Program-made: the position numbers and the translations under genes
In this document: positions 48,545 through 59,833 of the stretch, piece by piece
Numbering within the stretch: the stretch's first letter is position 1
Layout: each line of letters begins with the position of its first letter
Origin: Phallus indusiatus
Lineage: Eukaryota > Basidiomycota > Agaricomycetes > Phallales > Phallaceae
Direction: 5' to 3'
DNA: 64,000 nt
NCBI GenBank assembly: GCA_027605045.1
Contig: JAQFWX010000034.1
Location: forward strand, 310,001 to 374,000
Notes under the pieces: generated by a model
Databases searched by the model: none
The model's input: the letters and a program-made list of their open reading frames with translations, nothing else
What the model was told of the DNA's origin: nothing

Positions 48545-50221
48545 CTATCGAAATAAGCTTATTAGTCGCTTTGAAGAGCGGTGAATTAACGATAAAGGGT
48601 TAAAGTAGGAAAGTGAGTCAGATTTGTTGAAATAATATATAATAACCCCTAATATGCAGGTTAGGATAAGACCGCATGCGTGAGCTTCATCTGACATAAC
48701 GGGAGTCTTCAAAAAATAAGTGGTTGTTTCTTTGAGCTGTAACAGGTATACCTTGTATTTCCAAATCTTGATAACAGGCGAGTCTGTCGCACATCCTGAA
48801 GCAATCCAATGATTTTGTTTATACGAGCAGCACTGCTATACTTAGGGAAGATAACACGTGTAGAAATAAGTGCTTACTGCCACGATGGGAACATAGGACT
48901 CATTAACTTTGATTTAGACGAAGACAGCAGATGTTATCATTTCGAGTCATTAGACGAGTCTAGGCGTTGAAAATAGACCATAAGACGCACAATTAGAATG
49001 CTGAAGACTTTGTATCATCATTGCATTATCAGAATCATAAATATATATAACTCCTTTATCGCTGCCTTGTATAACATGACGTCCCGAGGCGTCGTAGATA
49101 ACCTGTTTCGGTCGTGTAACAGACTTCGGAATGGGAAAGACAGATAGCCTCGTCATGTTAGGCATGGCGTAGCATTCGGATCCATCCCTCAAGTTGTTGA
49201 CAACGATATTTTTCTCGTTCGGAGATAAAGCTGCATGTCCGCTTAAATACAGTCAACGGAGGTCGGTGATATGAAATGAACGTCTGGTAAAGGACATATG
49301 GTATACCTACATGAGACACGGAAGCTGTTCCTGCCAAAGTATGCGCCAAGGCTCCACGTTCCAGCTGACACTAATTAAGTTAATACTTAAGATCTGAGAG
49401 GTAAATAGCAGAGGTAACTGACACAAGGTGATTTTCCAAATATGTTGCCAAAAATGATCTTCCTTCATTGAAAAAATGAACGGTACGACAGGTAACATTG
49501 GTCTGAGCAGGATTTTCAAGCGTTGCGTGTAAAGACATAGTCCCTGTCAAATTTTCGTGGCTTTCCACGAATTTAATTGACAACATAACTCACAATCTGT
49601 ATTGAGATTCCATATTTTGACTTCCCCACCGGCAGCAGTAGCTACCCTTTTGTAGAAAGGATCGAAATCTATGGCTTCTATTGCTGAATCGTGAGCACAA
49701 GTGATAACAGCACCTTCAAACGTGAAATTCTGCATTTGACATCTTATCATTTGTTTGTTTATAGAAAGGTACATACTGACCTTAGTTTCCACATACGTGT
49801 GAAGAGATCCATCGGCACAGGAAAAAATCAAAGCGGTTTGCTCCTTAGACTTTTCTATCCAACGGATGTCGGTCACAACTCCATTCACCGTAAGAGAGAT
49901 TGACATAAGACAGCTTCCGGAGTCTGTTTTCCATATGTGAAGCTGACCATCCTTCCCTGAGAGAATAATGAGCATAAACCTCTGCATAAATCGCCCATAA
50001 GATTTAAAATATACGTACCTCCGCTCGCCAGCAAATAACCATCTGCATTGAAACGAAGAGCGGTGATGTCGTTCGTATGCAGTCTTAAAGTGTGGATCAA
50101 TTCGTATTTATTCTGACATATGGGTCATCATTCGGAACGCTGTTGGTTAGAGGCATCTGCGCACCTCTCTTTGAGGAATGGTGAGGTCCAGAATTTTTTT
50201 GGAGAACGAGTTTGCACTCAT
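48545..50221 (-). CDS. WD40-repeat protein A, possible C-terminal membrane segment
   Basis: Beta-propeller protein of an expanded agaricomycete family; function unknown. The ATG at 50221 gives MSANSFSKKILDLTIPQRE, joined in phase to NKYELIHTLRLHTNDITALR. WD repeats follow: FNADGYLLASGG/KDGQLHIW, DIRWIEKSKEQTALIFSCAD, then AIEAIDFDPFYKRVATAAGG with EVKIWNLNTD, and HVIQGSDKGVIYIYD. The last exon carries NHWIASGCATDSPVIKIWK, the equivalent of YWLASASAEQEGCVIKLW in protein B. The frame then stays open to 48545 through GLILTCILGVIIYYF, a possible short membrane segment. The 3' end is therefore uncertain; it could stop near 48740. At least eight short introns are needed. Same strand as the transposase, 0.7 kb upstream of it. 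Confidence 0.68.
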
Positions 50222-50766
50222 GATTCAGCGCGACTGTGTTTTTACTGTGGACACCGAAAGGCAAAGCCGTACTTAAACCATCGGAACTGATGTCTTCGGA
50301 CCGGTTGAAATGTCAAGGGTGACAGCCTCATTAATTCATAACAGGAAAGCGTGAATTTGTAGAACTTCATTTTTCCGCCAGGATGGGAAGCCGGATAACT
50401 CAATTAGCGAGATCTAAAAAGATTCCCTATTTATGTAAAGGGAGAAGCCACTAGATTCTGTCCCTGTAGTACCCGCTACACGCCGTGTACATGTGTTCGT
50501 AGATTTGCTGATTTAATATTGTTCAGGTCAAACGCTACAGCAAGGAGTTTGAAAGATTTATTTGATAACGGCAGACCCTGGATTATGCAATAATTATGGC
50601 ACGCCGGTCAGTGAATGTCTTTGAATTTGCAATAATTTTTTAAAACGAGACTAGGGGAAAACCGAAGGGGTCAACGATCTATGAAGCATGAAGAATAAGG
50701 GAGTTAATCATAACGTCTTATCAAATAAACGTCAAAGACACCACTGCTAGACTCCTACAGCAAGCT

Positions 50767-52178
50767 TCAAGTTGCTTCTGGTAGTGAAAGTAAGGAGCCT
50801 TCTCTACCCTCACTTATACTTTTCTTCGGTTCGACGGTGCGTTCGCGGAGTTTGTTTCCGATAAGACGCTGAATCCCGGCCTTGAGACTTTGTATATGGA
50901 CTTCTAGCGGTAATGTTAAATCATCGTCCAGATATGAATGCGCGATTCTTCCTCGCAAGAGCTCCAAATTGACACTTGTTTCTTGTAACGTCTGGAGTAT
51001 ATTGAGGACGAAAGATTGTGCTTGTCTACGATGGACCGAAATAGTTTGGAGAAGTGCGAGGTTGTAATCGTATTGTCGAAGTTCCTTTCGATTACTTCCC
51101 AAAACACCCCATAAGTTCCAGAGCAAATTATCTTTCTCTACGTTTATTGAAACTTCTTCCATGGCCACAAGTAGATGAATCGTTTTCAGCTTTTCTTCTA
51201 GACTCGTTTGATCCTTAAGTGTCGACTCCGCGATGCTTTTTAAAGAGCGAAGCTCGGAGTCCATAAAAGATAGGGCTTTATCGAACGTTTTTCCTACATA
51301 ACTGGCTGAATCACCAAACGATAACGATGATGTCGAACTTTGGGAAGTCAATTCTGAAAGCCGACCAATCTCTTTTAGTGTATAATCATTCATTGCAATG
51401 ATACTAAAATAAAAATTAGCCCAACTCATACAAATTGGCACAAAACCATTTACCGATCCATTGCGGCGTTAATTCTCCCATCCAACATTATTAAACTCCA
51501 CCCAGCCTTTGAAGCTTCAACACCAAAGTCTACCAAGGACGCAGCCAAGTTTTCTCGTCCTCTCAGCTGACTAACTTGCACGATCACTGCTAAATCTCCG
51601 GTTGCCGCTTCTGCTTTTTTGAGCTCAAACCCGATCCGAGAAGTGTGAGCATTTTCGTCGAGCAACTCATTGAAGGCATGGACTTGTAGTTGGGTTAACG
51701 CAGGGAAGTCCACGACTGTTTCTGGATTTGACGCTTCTGAAATGCGTGCGATTTTATCGGACGGGCAGAATGACAAGATGTACGGGAGGGGAATGTTGCA
51801 AATTAATGAGAGGGAAGTGAAAGGTGCGATCAAACGAGCGTAAAATTGCATGCCAACAACATAAAGCAAGAGCCCGACGATTACAAGGGAAATTGGGACC
51901 CGTAGAAGGTTCATGATACGGCAAAAAATATCTGTAAGATATTTCGAAAGGAACATTCCTAATTTCCTCGCAACGGTGCTCACAACTGTAGAAACGAGGG
52001 GATGACGAAAAGTCTATAGAGCAACGATCAACATTTTACCTGTCACTGGGTGATCATTACGCCCGGCTTGCACCAACTGTAAATCGTTCTCGTTTGCTTT
52101 TTGTGTTTCTTGCTCACGTCGCTGTTTGACACGTTTCCTACATTTGACTTTGGAATCTTGAAAATGATCAGAATTCAT
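50767..52178 (-). CDS. Membrane-anchored helical protein (unnamed agaricomycete family)
   Basis: The ATG at 52178 opens a basic, charged start (KCRKRVKQRREQETQK). It joins in phase to VVSTVARKLGMFLSKY, followed by a hydrophobic segment ISLVIVGLLLYVVGMQFYAR. The remainder is strongly helical with heptad-like leucines: PALTQLQVHAFNELLDENAH, FELKKAEAATGDLAVIVQVS, LRGRENLAASLVDFGVEA, and after the last intron DRIIAMNDYTLKEIGRL and a coiled-coil C-terminus. Exons are 52178-~52037, ~51989-~51454 and ~51410-50767. I recognise the pattern (TM, then A.L.DL.KAE.A..DL..LV..S.L..R..LA..L) from many agaricomycete genomes, where it is multicopy and unnamed. It lies between WD40 protein A and the two domain proteins, all on the same strand. 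Confidence 0.72.
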
Positions 52179-52544
52179 GAGAAGAGGGAAGAGGAAGGTA
52201 CACGGAAACGGACGTCTGACGAAGCTGAATTAAATTCTACGAAAAGTTGCAAGTAGATATTACATATCACCGTACTTTACATGAGGCGTCGTGGAGGCTG
52301 GGTCCGCGGCAAATAACTCAAAATATACAAATTTGCACTAAATTACGATCCAAATCTGGTGCCGTTATTGAAGTTTGCCATAGACCGCGATAGGTTATTA
52401 CGTGTCTCATGATGCTTCTTCCCCATCGCACACGTGAGCATAGTATACTTTATTATTTAAAAATAGAAATATTTTATTTTTGCAGAAATTGATACTGTCA
52501 TCCGATTTATGACTGCGATAGGTTATTCGCATGTCAGTTTGAGT

Positions 52545-54716
52545 TCAGACATGTACAGAAGATAAAATTCCTACCGGTAGCTCGAGAGGAGCACCCCAAC
52601 TTTCCGCGAGGAGCTCAAGTACCGCAGGCTTATTTTCCTTGATCCAATCAGTGTTATAAAAGTTCTGCGGGTATTTTAGAGAGGACAAGTTTGAATTTAA
52701 TAACGTTGGATGATCGCCTGTGCGTAATCGGCGACGTTTATGTCCTTTGGGTTTGCGGCCCAATAAATCTGGTTCTTGCGAAGCTTTGTCTAAGACTCGG
52801 AGTAATATATCAATCTTGTTACTTCTCCATGGTTTCGGTATCCTTCTAACTTTGTGAATCTTGCCGCCTTCTGTCTCTTCGTCAGTTTCGTCTGAGCTTG
52901 TTCCGTCAACTCCAAGAATACTCAGCATCTGCGCCCACGCCTCACAATTAGTCGAAGCAGAGAATTTCGCGAGGGAATTTTTCCTAGCGTTATATAACTG
53001 CGTGTATGGAATATTTAACAACATGCACCATGAATTATAGTCACTTACGGAAACCTTCCTGCTCCGCCTTCTGCTCCTTTTCGCTAGAACCGAGCCCTCT
53101 TCTTCCAGTATTTCCTTCATTTCTGCAGTGCCGCTCCGTTTAATTATTAACGTGTCACGTTTGTCGGAAAGATAATAAAGTTTGCTCATGAAAGCGCTCG
53201 AAATGTTTTCTTCGTCAATCAATGCCTCTGAGAAGTTCCCCGTAAATCTGAATTCTCCTTTACGATATAAATCAATGAAGTGGTCCGTGAAAACTTTGGC
53301 TGCTCGCTTATTCCACTCGCAAGCAATTTTTTCCCAATGGATCACAAAATTATCCTTCCTAGGGCCTGAAACGTTTCCGGCTTCGAAGTCTTCTACTTGA
53401 CGCGCCGGAACACTGGCGGGGATATGAGATTCTTTATCCTCGGGATCCCATTTCATGAGCATCTCTATACTGCCTCTCAACGCCGCCTACAATCCGGCAT
53501 AACGAAAGACAACGTGGAAGGTGAGAAAGATTACTTACGTGGAAGTTCTTCTCCTCTTGGGTTTTTCGCCCTTTGACTCCTTTTTTTAACTTTTCACCGG
53601 AAATCAAACCAGTCTGCAGAAGTTCATCCGCAATCTTGTCGACAAGTTTTTCACCAAATTTCAGAAATCGAGAATCTATAATTGCCTGGGGATGTAAATT
53701 AAATTATGTCCTTAATGTGTTCCTTATGTAAAGGTAAAGTTTTATACGTTTGTGGGGTTTGGGACCTTCGGATCTACAACTTTATTATTATGTGAGAACT
53801 TTAACAATCAAACTTTGAATCTTACCACTCGTTTTTATAGAGAAATTGGATTGTGTTTGCGTTAGTGACTTCCAAAGACTTGCGACATGGTCTTTCAGTG
53901 TTTGACGAGTAGCTTCTGGCAGGTAAAAGGGCAGAAGGAAACTATCGTCTTTGAGTTTCTGAAAGAGACAGTATGACCCCATTATAAATGCCTCGAAGGG
54001 AACTGCCGCATCTTGAGCGGGGTTAACAATCGTCCTAAGATAATGACTCAATCAATGCAATTGTGCTACAAGACTTTTGATGTGTACCAGATTCTAGTCA
54101 ACATTTCCTTGGAGCCTGTATGACGATCTTCTTTGTTCAAAACTGAGAACCATGCCATCATCGCTTGATTTTCTAAATCAAAGTATCAGCTAACTTTTTT
54201 TCGGAATTGTTAGGAACACATACTAGTTACTGAACTATCCGGGTTAACTTGGGCATGAGCGTCTCTGCATTTTTCAATATCGGTTTTTGAGGGCATTGGT
54301 AACCCAAAGTGATCAAATATTATTTCGAAACGTTCTTTACGGAGATGACATTCATAATTTATTATTGATGGACTCGAGTTCATGGATGATAGAATTATAC
54401 CTTGGCCAGTTTCGCCTGAAAGCCCTGGATACCCTTGGTTCGTTTTTTGTAGATTAGAGATTGATTGCATCAACCGTAAAACATCTTCCCTCCCAAACCT
54501 ACGATTGTTCATTGTATCACCATTGAAAAGTTTTTCTTCAAGTTCCGCGAGCTGCTCTTCAGGCCGATCAAACGATTGCAGGCTACCTAGAAGACATTGG
54601 CGCAGGCCATAGAACTCCCATAAGGGGGGATCACTATTTGGTAAGGACCACATATGGGTTATGATTTGAAGAGCCGTAGGACTTGGGTATAAGTTTGAGT
54701 TGTTTATCTCCGGCAT
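52545..54716 (-). CDS. 'SSDETD / NFYNTDWI' family protein A
   Basis: Unnamed, expanded agaricomycete family; function unknown. The ATG at 54716 opens MPEINNSNLYPSPTALQIIT. Later exons read IVNPAQDAAVPFEAFIMGSY, AIIDSRFLKFGEKLVDKIAD, and then the long last exon (from about 53485). That exon holds HWEKIACEWNKRAAKVFTDH, YYLSDKRDTLIIKRSGT, a basic KRSRRRSRK stretch, MLSILGVDGTSSDETDEE, IPKPWRSNKIDILLRVLD, RRRLRTGDHP and NFYNTDWI. The EWNKRA, LGxxGTSSDETD, PxxWRS, GDHP and NFYxxDW motifs recur in the protein at 55107-57116. The basic patch followed by an acidic SSDE patch suggests a nuclear or nucleic-acid-linked role, which is inference only. Confidence 0.7.
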
Positions 54717-55106
54717 GCTCTGAAGCAGTATTGTCGCTATGAGTAGATGCTGGAAAGCAGATTATTTGGTACCGTCGATGTTTTGGAAGGGTTTAATTGA
54801 GCAACGCTATCCGGACAATTTTCCCCGAGTCCAAATCAATTATAAGTCTCATGACTCGTCAATAGCGGGCTCTTTCCGTTTTAGACTTACGGCGCAAAAT
54901 GTACGCCCCCTTTAACGACCACCCACAACATACATCATATTGCAGGGTGGACACTGTTATCGATGAACTATACCGCGTGTTTAGGCCATCTAAGCCACAC
55001 GATTAATCGCAGATACAAAGTCGCTATTTACATTTGCGGACGTAATACGTGTCCAGCAGTGTGTTTTCATATGCCTCCATAGAACTTTCCCGATCATTCA
55101 TGAATT
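54717..55106. other. Intergenic between the two paralogues
   Basis: Promoter of the preceding minus-strand gene and 3' flank of the next; no other feature seen. Confidence 0.45.
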
Positions 55107-57116
55107 CTATGTAGAAAGATGTGGAATAGGTTGGGGAAGCCCGATATTCAACAACGCCATCGCATCTGGCCGACGTTTAGACAACCAATCGAAGTTATAA
55201 AAATTTTTTGGTAGATTGTCAATAATAATGTTTTCAACCTTATCAGGATGATCTCCCGTTCGTTGCCGAAACCGCTGACCCACACGTTTCCGCTTGGACA
55301 GTTCGACCCCGCGATCATCAATGGCTCGAATTAATTGATCAATTTCCATGGAACGACAGATTTTTGGCACTCGTAGATAGGTGATGTTACTGCCAGGCCG
55401 CTTTGGACTATCCGAATCCGTTTCATCCGAACTTGTACCTTCTGGTCCTAAATAGGTCAGGGCTTGAGAGACGGTTGGAGGCCATTCAGAAGTTGCCGAA
55501 ACGATAGAAAGGCGATGTTTGTATAGCTTTGAGAAGACAATCAATTCTGATTCAAAATGGCTTTGAAACACCTTACCGCTTTCCGTCGATTTCTGCGTCT
55601 CTTTGCTTTCAGCTTCTGGAGCGTTTCTTCCTTCATCTTGTCCCGTTCAAGATCGGTGCCATCTCGTTTGATTAATCCTGCTTTACGGTTTCTCTGCAGA
55701 TATGAAAATTGCCTGGATATCTGCTTACGTAGACCGGATTGGGATATCAATGCTTGAGAATAGGAATGAGACTCTTTTGTGAGCATATGAAGAAACATCT
55801 GAGTAGCAGTGTAATTCCAGCCCGCTCCGGGGCGTTTGTTCCACTCTAAGGCGAAGTGCTGTAATGTGGGTCCGATGGACTGTCCTCGAGAGAATTCGTC
55901 CACATCATGAGTAGTTGGGGGCTGGGGTAAAGTCAAAAGATTAGCTGGCATCCATGAAAGCAGTCGCATCATCAGCATAGTTGATTCATGCTACTGTTGA
56001 TTGAGCTCTAGTCTCAATACGTTATGTAAAAGCTCACACTGATTTTCCTCTTTGATTTTTTCACGAATTTAATTTTTTCTGATTCATCGTGATCGTAAGC
56101 TTCTGGCTTTTCCGAAATCGTCCTTGGAGCCCCGATATTGACATTGGCAAATAGGCGTGAAATGATCGGGTTGATTAAATTTTCAGAGTAGGGATGAGAC
56201 ATGGGAAATAGCGCGAGAAAAGCATTAGACAGCTGATAAAGTGTATTGAACATTTGTTCCAACGATTAAAAAAACAACTCACCTGTAGAGCGTTTCCTTC
56301 GGCGAGATCGAACCACAGTTTAACATGATAGAAAATTATAGCGGGTAGTGCGTTAGGTATTTCCAAGCCAGACAGTCGTAAATCGAGCAAGTACGTTGCT
56401 AACAGGGCTTCATGCATATTTAACTGCGATCTATCGCCCTGGTTAAGCTGTAAGCATGATCTAATATATAATATATGTATGTATATTTCTTCCTGGAATT
56501 CAGCATTATTTTGAGTTACCTGATTGTAAGTGAAAGACTTCGGATGCCTTCTCGTGAGGAATATTTGGTGAACTCCGGAGCCGCTTCCCAGCAAGTCACA
56601 AGACCTTCTGTTTGAAACGTCGTTAGATATCGACGAGAATAAAACATAAACCGATACCGAAATCAAGGTTTAACTCAGCTGCACCTTCCTCACAGCAGAT
56701 TTTTCTGTACAGATTGATTTGTCCGCCTGATGGTCGGGGAAGGCCGACCTCAACAAATATAATAGTCGCAGGTAGAGGAGCGGCTGTAGGTAAGAATAAG
56801 CTTTCCACAAAAATTGTAAAAGGAGGATTTTACATCGGAATTCAGCACTGTTATAAGTATAAATATCGAATTTGGGTACGACTTGAGCCTTTGCAATGAT
56901 GTCAACGATTGAAATGAGTTCATGAAGCTTTAGACTTTCGCTATGTTCGGAAGAATTCATGACGATAACTTGATCCAATGAGAGATCGTATGCGTCCACA
57001 CAAACATAAGCTCCACTGAGAAATGGATGTATAACTTTAAGGGGGAAAATTACGTGTCCTTCCACAATACATCCCCACATGTCTTTGGCGACTTCGATAG
57101 CTATGTCTCGTTCCAT
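55107..57116 (-). CDS. 'SSDETD / NFYNFDWL' family protein B
   Basis: Paralogue of the protein at 52545-54716 in its C-terminal half. Exons in order are MERDIAIEVAKDMWGCIVEG and CVDAYDLSLDQVIVMNSSEH (57116-~56835), MHEALLATYLLDLRLSGLEI (~56430-56280), MFNTLYQLSNAFLALFPMSH and YSENLINPIISRLFANVNIG (to ~56040), then HFALEWNKRPGAGWNYTATQ, FSYLQRNRKAGLIKRDGTD and LKAKRRRNRRKA. The join to LYKHRLSIVSA is clean (55587/55531). The end holds LTYLGPEGTSSDETDSD, RVPKICRSMEIDQLI, RQRTGDHPD and NFYNFDWLSKRRPD. The N-terminal half is not similar to protein A by eye. The first part (57116-~56670) might be a separate gene. Confidence 0.65.
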
Positions 57117-57500
57117 CTATGCTAGCGAGTAGGTTTAGCGTTCAGACAACTGAAGCTATTTGAGCAGAGAGCTGTTAACGTTGTTGATCCAGGGAACGTC
57201 ACAGTGGCGGCAGATATCAGGTTGATTATGTAACATGCAACATATAACGCGTAACGCGTAGTGCGTAATTAAACTAGTCGCTTTCAAGACTTAAACGCCA
57301 GAGCCTAGAGGTCACATAATTAAATAGTTCTTAGGCCGATAACGCATACGGCGATAGCGGAGAAGATACACTTGAACGTTGCATCGCGGCGCACGCATCA
57401 ATCATTAACGACACACATGAATAAATTACAAACCCAAGTCGTATATTAAACAATTACATTATGTAAAAAACACCCTTGCTTTCCGTCTTACTCCATAATC

Positions 57501-59029
57501 TTATATCATTCTGAATATGGGAACCGATGTAGAATTTATCTGTTCTCTGATCCCTTTAAACCATAAGCCAGAAAAATAAAGAAAAATGGCGCCCAGAAAA
57601 ATAGCAACTAGAAACAGCCCCAAAATAGGTCCATAATACCAAATAAAATGGAATCTTGAGGCGGGGAGGACCTTGAAATTATACTAAGTATCCCGGAAAC
57701 TTTTTAGAACTGAGCTCATACTCTCATAGGTTCCATCCACAATTTGATGACACATCCCTCCTGCTCGGCTGATGCACTAGCAAGCCAATACGACTCCTCC
57801 CCCCGGTAACTCTATAGAAATTTCAGGTTGACAGCGATAGTGAAAGAGTTTACACACAGTTAACGTCTGGATGGAACGTTTTCCTTGTGAGATTCAGTTT
57901 GCATTACCACTCGGAGAGGGAACTGTTAGTTAGCATACCATAGATGTGACGTAAAGTCTGTAGTTTCTTTCCGGATACCAGATCGAAGACATGCACTCGT
58001 CCGTCGTCGTCTCCTTGAGCAACCTGAGTGTCTGTACCACTAAAAATAGCTTGTTTGGGGATCAATATTCTCCCTTTATTTCTGTAACCACGCAGGCGCC
58101 GCATGCTGGGAACTGCGTACGCATCTGCCCCCGAATTCAAGTTGTCTACCAGTAATGTTTTTCCATCGGTAGAGATTGATGAATTTCCACTAAAAAGCAT
58201 TAAAAAAAATGAGACAAATACACACATGAAACAAACACTGACATTCGTGTAAAGACTTGTCTCTCCCAAAGAGGCTGTAGAGTCTGCACATTCCATGCGC
58301 ATCTTGAAGCAAATTCTGTTTGAAATCAATCGACAGACAACAAGCTACGCACACCCGATGTGACTCTAAATAGCAAACTAATACACCTCTCCCTTCATTA
58401 AAGAAGTGAACGCTTCGACAGACGTTGCCGCTCATGTAAGACGGCTCCGGCATCAGGATCAGGTTTATGCGGGTCCCTACAAAATAGCAGCTAGATTAAA
58501 AGGAAAAGGAACAGTACAGCCTTCTTACAATCACTTCCAATGCTCCAAAGTTTCAATTGACCATCGCCCACTGTGGCGAGGTGCCGATAAATCGGGTCAT
58601 ACGTAAAACATTCTACAGCACTTGAATGAAGTTGAAAAACTGTTTTCCTCTCGAATAGGTTGACGCTCTTGATTTTGAAAATGGGGCATCAACACTTAAA
58701 CATTATTTACTAGTACTTACTTTGACATAAATGTGGAGGGTCCCATCAGCGCAAGCAACAAGTAATGCAAGTTTTTTATGTCTCTCCACCCAACAAACGT
58801 CGGTTGCTGAGCCGTGTTCTGTAAACTGTAGCTGTTGTAAAAGCGCTCCAGTTTGTATTGACCAAAGAAAAACTTCTCGGTCACAGGCTAAGAAAGTATG
58901 AATACAGGTTAGGGTGCGGAGAGAATGCTATAGCTTACAAGCACTGGCAAGAACTTCGCCGTCGGGACTAAATTGCATAGAGTTGATGGGTTTGGTGTGT
59001 CCCTTGAACGTTTTCATTAGTTGATACAT
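57501..59029 (-). CDS. WD40-repeat protein B with C-terminal transmembrane helix
   Basis: From the ATG at 59029 (MYQLMKTFKGHTKPINSMQF) WD repeats run FSPDGEVLASAC/DREVFLW, DVCWVERHKKLALLVACADG, ECFTYDPIYRHLATVGDGQL, CRSVHFFNEGRGVLVCYLES, then ISTDGKTLLVDNLNSGADAY, GTDTQVAQGDDDGRVHVFDL and YWLASASAEQEGCVIKLW. A clean in-phase intron (GAGA/gtatga to ttcaag/GTC, 57720/57670) then adds a strongly hydrophobic segment around YYGPILGLFLVAIFLGAIF, ending at the TAA at 57501. A beta-propeller on a C-terminal anchor points to a membrane-tethered scaffold. One junction near 57930/57780 could not be made in frame, so the gene may be slightly damaged there or use a splice I missed. Paralogue of 48545-50221. 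Confidence 0.68.
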
Positions 59030-59833
59030 GTTATGGGTAAAGAGATGGTGTAAAGCCTATGCTATTAGAGCGGAGCAAACCGAGGGTGACCAGTTTCCGT
59101 GTCTGTGTCCGACTCGGACTAGAGGCGCTTGGATGCAGAAACCCTTGCATGTAACTTTACTAACCGGTCTTCAACCGGACACAGCCTCAAATGGTTCAAA
59201 ATTTGTGGTATTATATTCAATATTTTGGTTTACGAAGACAATTTAAATAGCTATTTATTCATCACCTCTTTCTTAGTAGTTCCCATTGACGAAAGACATT
59301 AATTTTCACCCGCCCTCCGCCGTCGTTATAAGCAAGTAAAATTCAACTGCATGATTTTGTCATATACGGTACTACACGCAATAATGAGCAATACAAGCAT
59401 ATTTGAGACGATTTCAACAGGGGGGGACCGTCAAGGTTACACGTTGACGGGAGAACACGAGTGTCTTTGTAAGCTTACTACGGAAACCAAATCATTCCAA
59501 TATCGTGTAACAAGGAGTGATGTAAGTATTATTTCTTCAGATTTTGCTTTGTTTCAATTCTCATTCTAAACTCAATTTATACGCTTAGCCATCTGTGCGA
59601 ACGACTATCGGCTAATACTCAGCGTCAAACTACTAGTAGTACTTCGCGCTCACCTCAAGCATTCGGACTCGAACGACAAGACTTCGACAGCAATTCTCAC
59701 GCAATATTAATTTCTTTGATTCTTCAAAAGAAATGCACATGAAAATCAATTAGCCTAATAACGTTCATTCAAACTATCTAGGCATACAAGTTCGATATAC
59801 CAAATTAATCATCGGGTAGCTTTTGTGAACCGC
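59030..59833 (+). other. Intergenic, with a possible 54-codon gene
   Basis: The ATG at 59389 gives MSNTSIFETISTGGDRQGYT, LTGEHECLCKLTTETKSFQY, RVTRSD; a GT-AG join (59520/59588) adds PSVRTTIG and a stop. It is short, unrecognised and could be chance. The rest shows nothing. Confidence 0.25.

Noticed and set aside
42730..50500. 'gtgtacatgt' at 42738 and 50487 as possible transposon termini
   Set aside because: The similarity does not extend beyond about 10 palindromic bases and the same word occurs elsewhere (40766, 48096).
57240..57275. 'aacgcgt aacgcgt agtgcgt' triplet repeat
   Set aside because: Three imperfect 7-mers only; too short to interpret.
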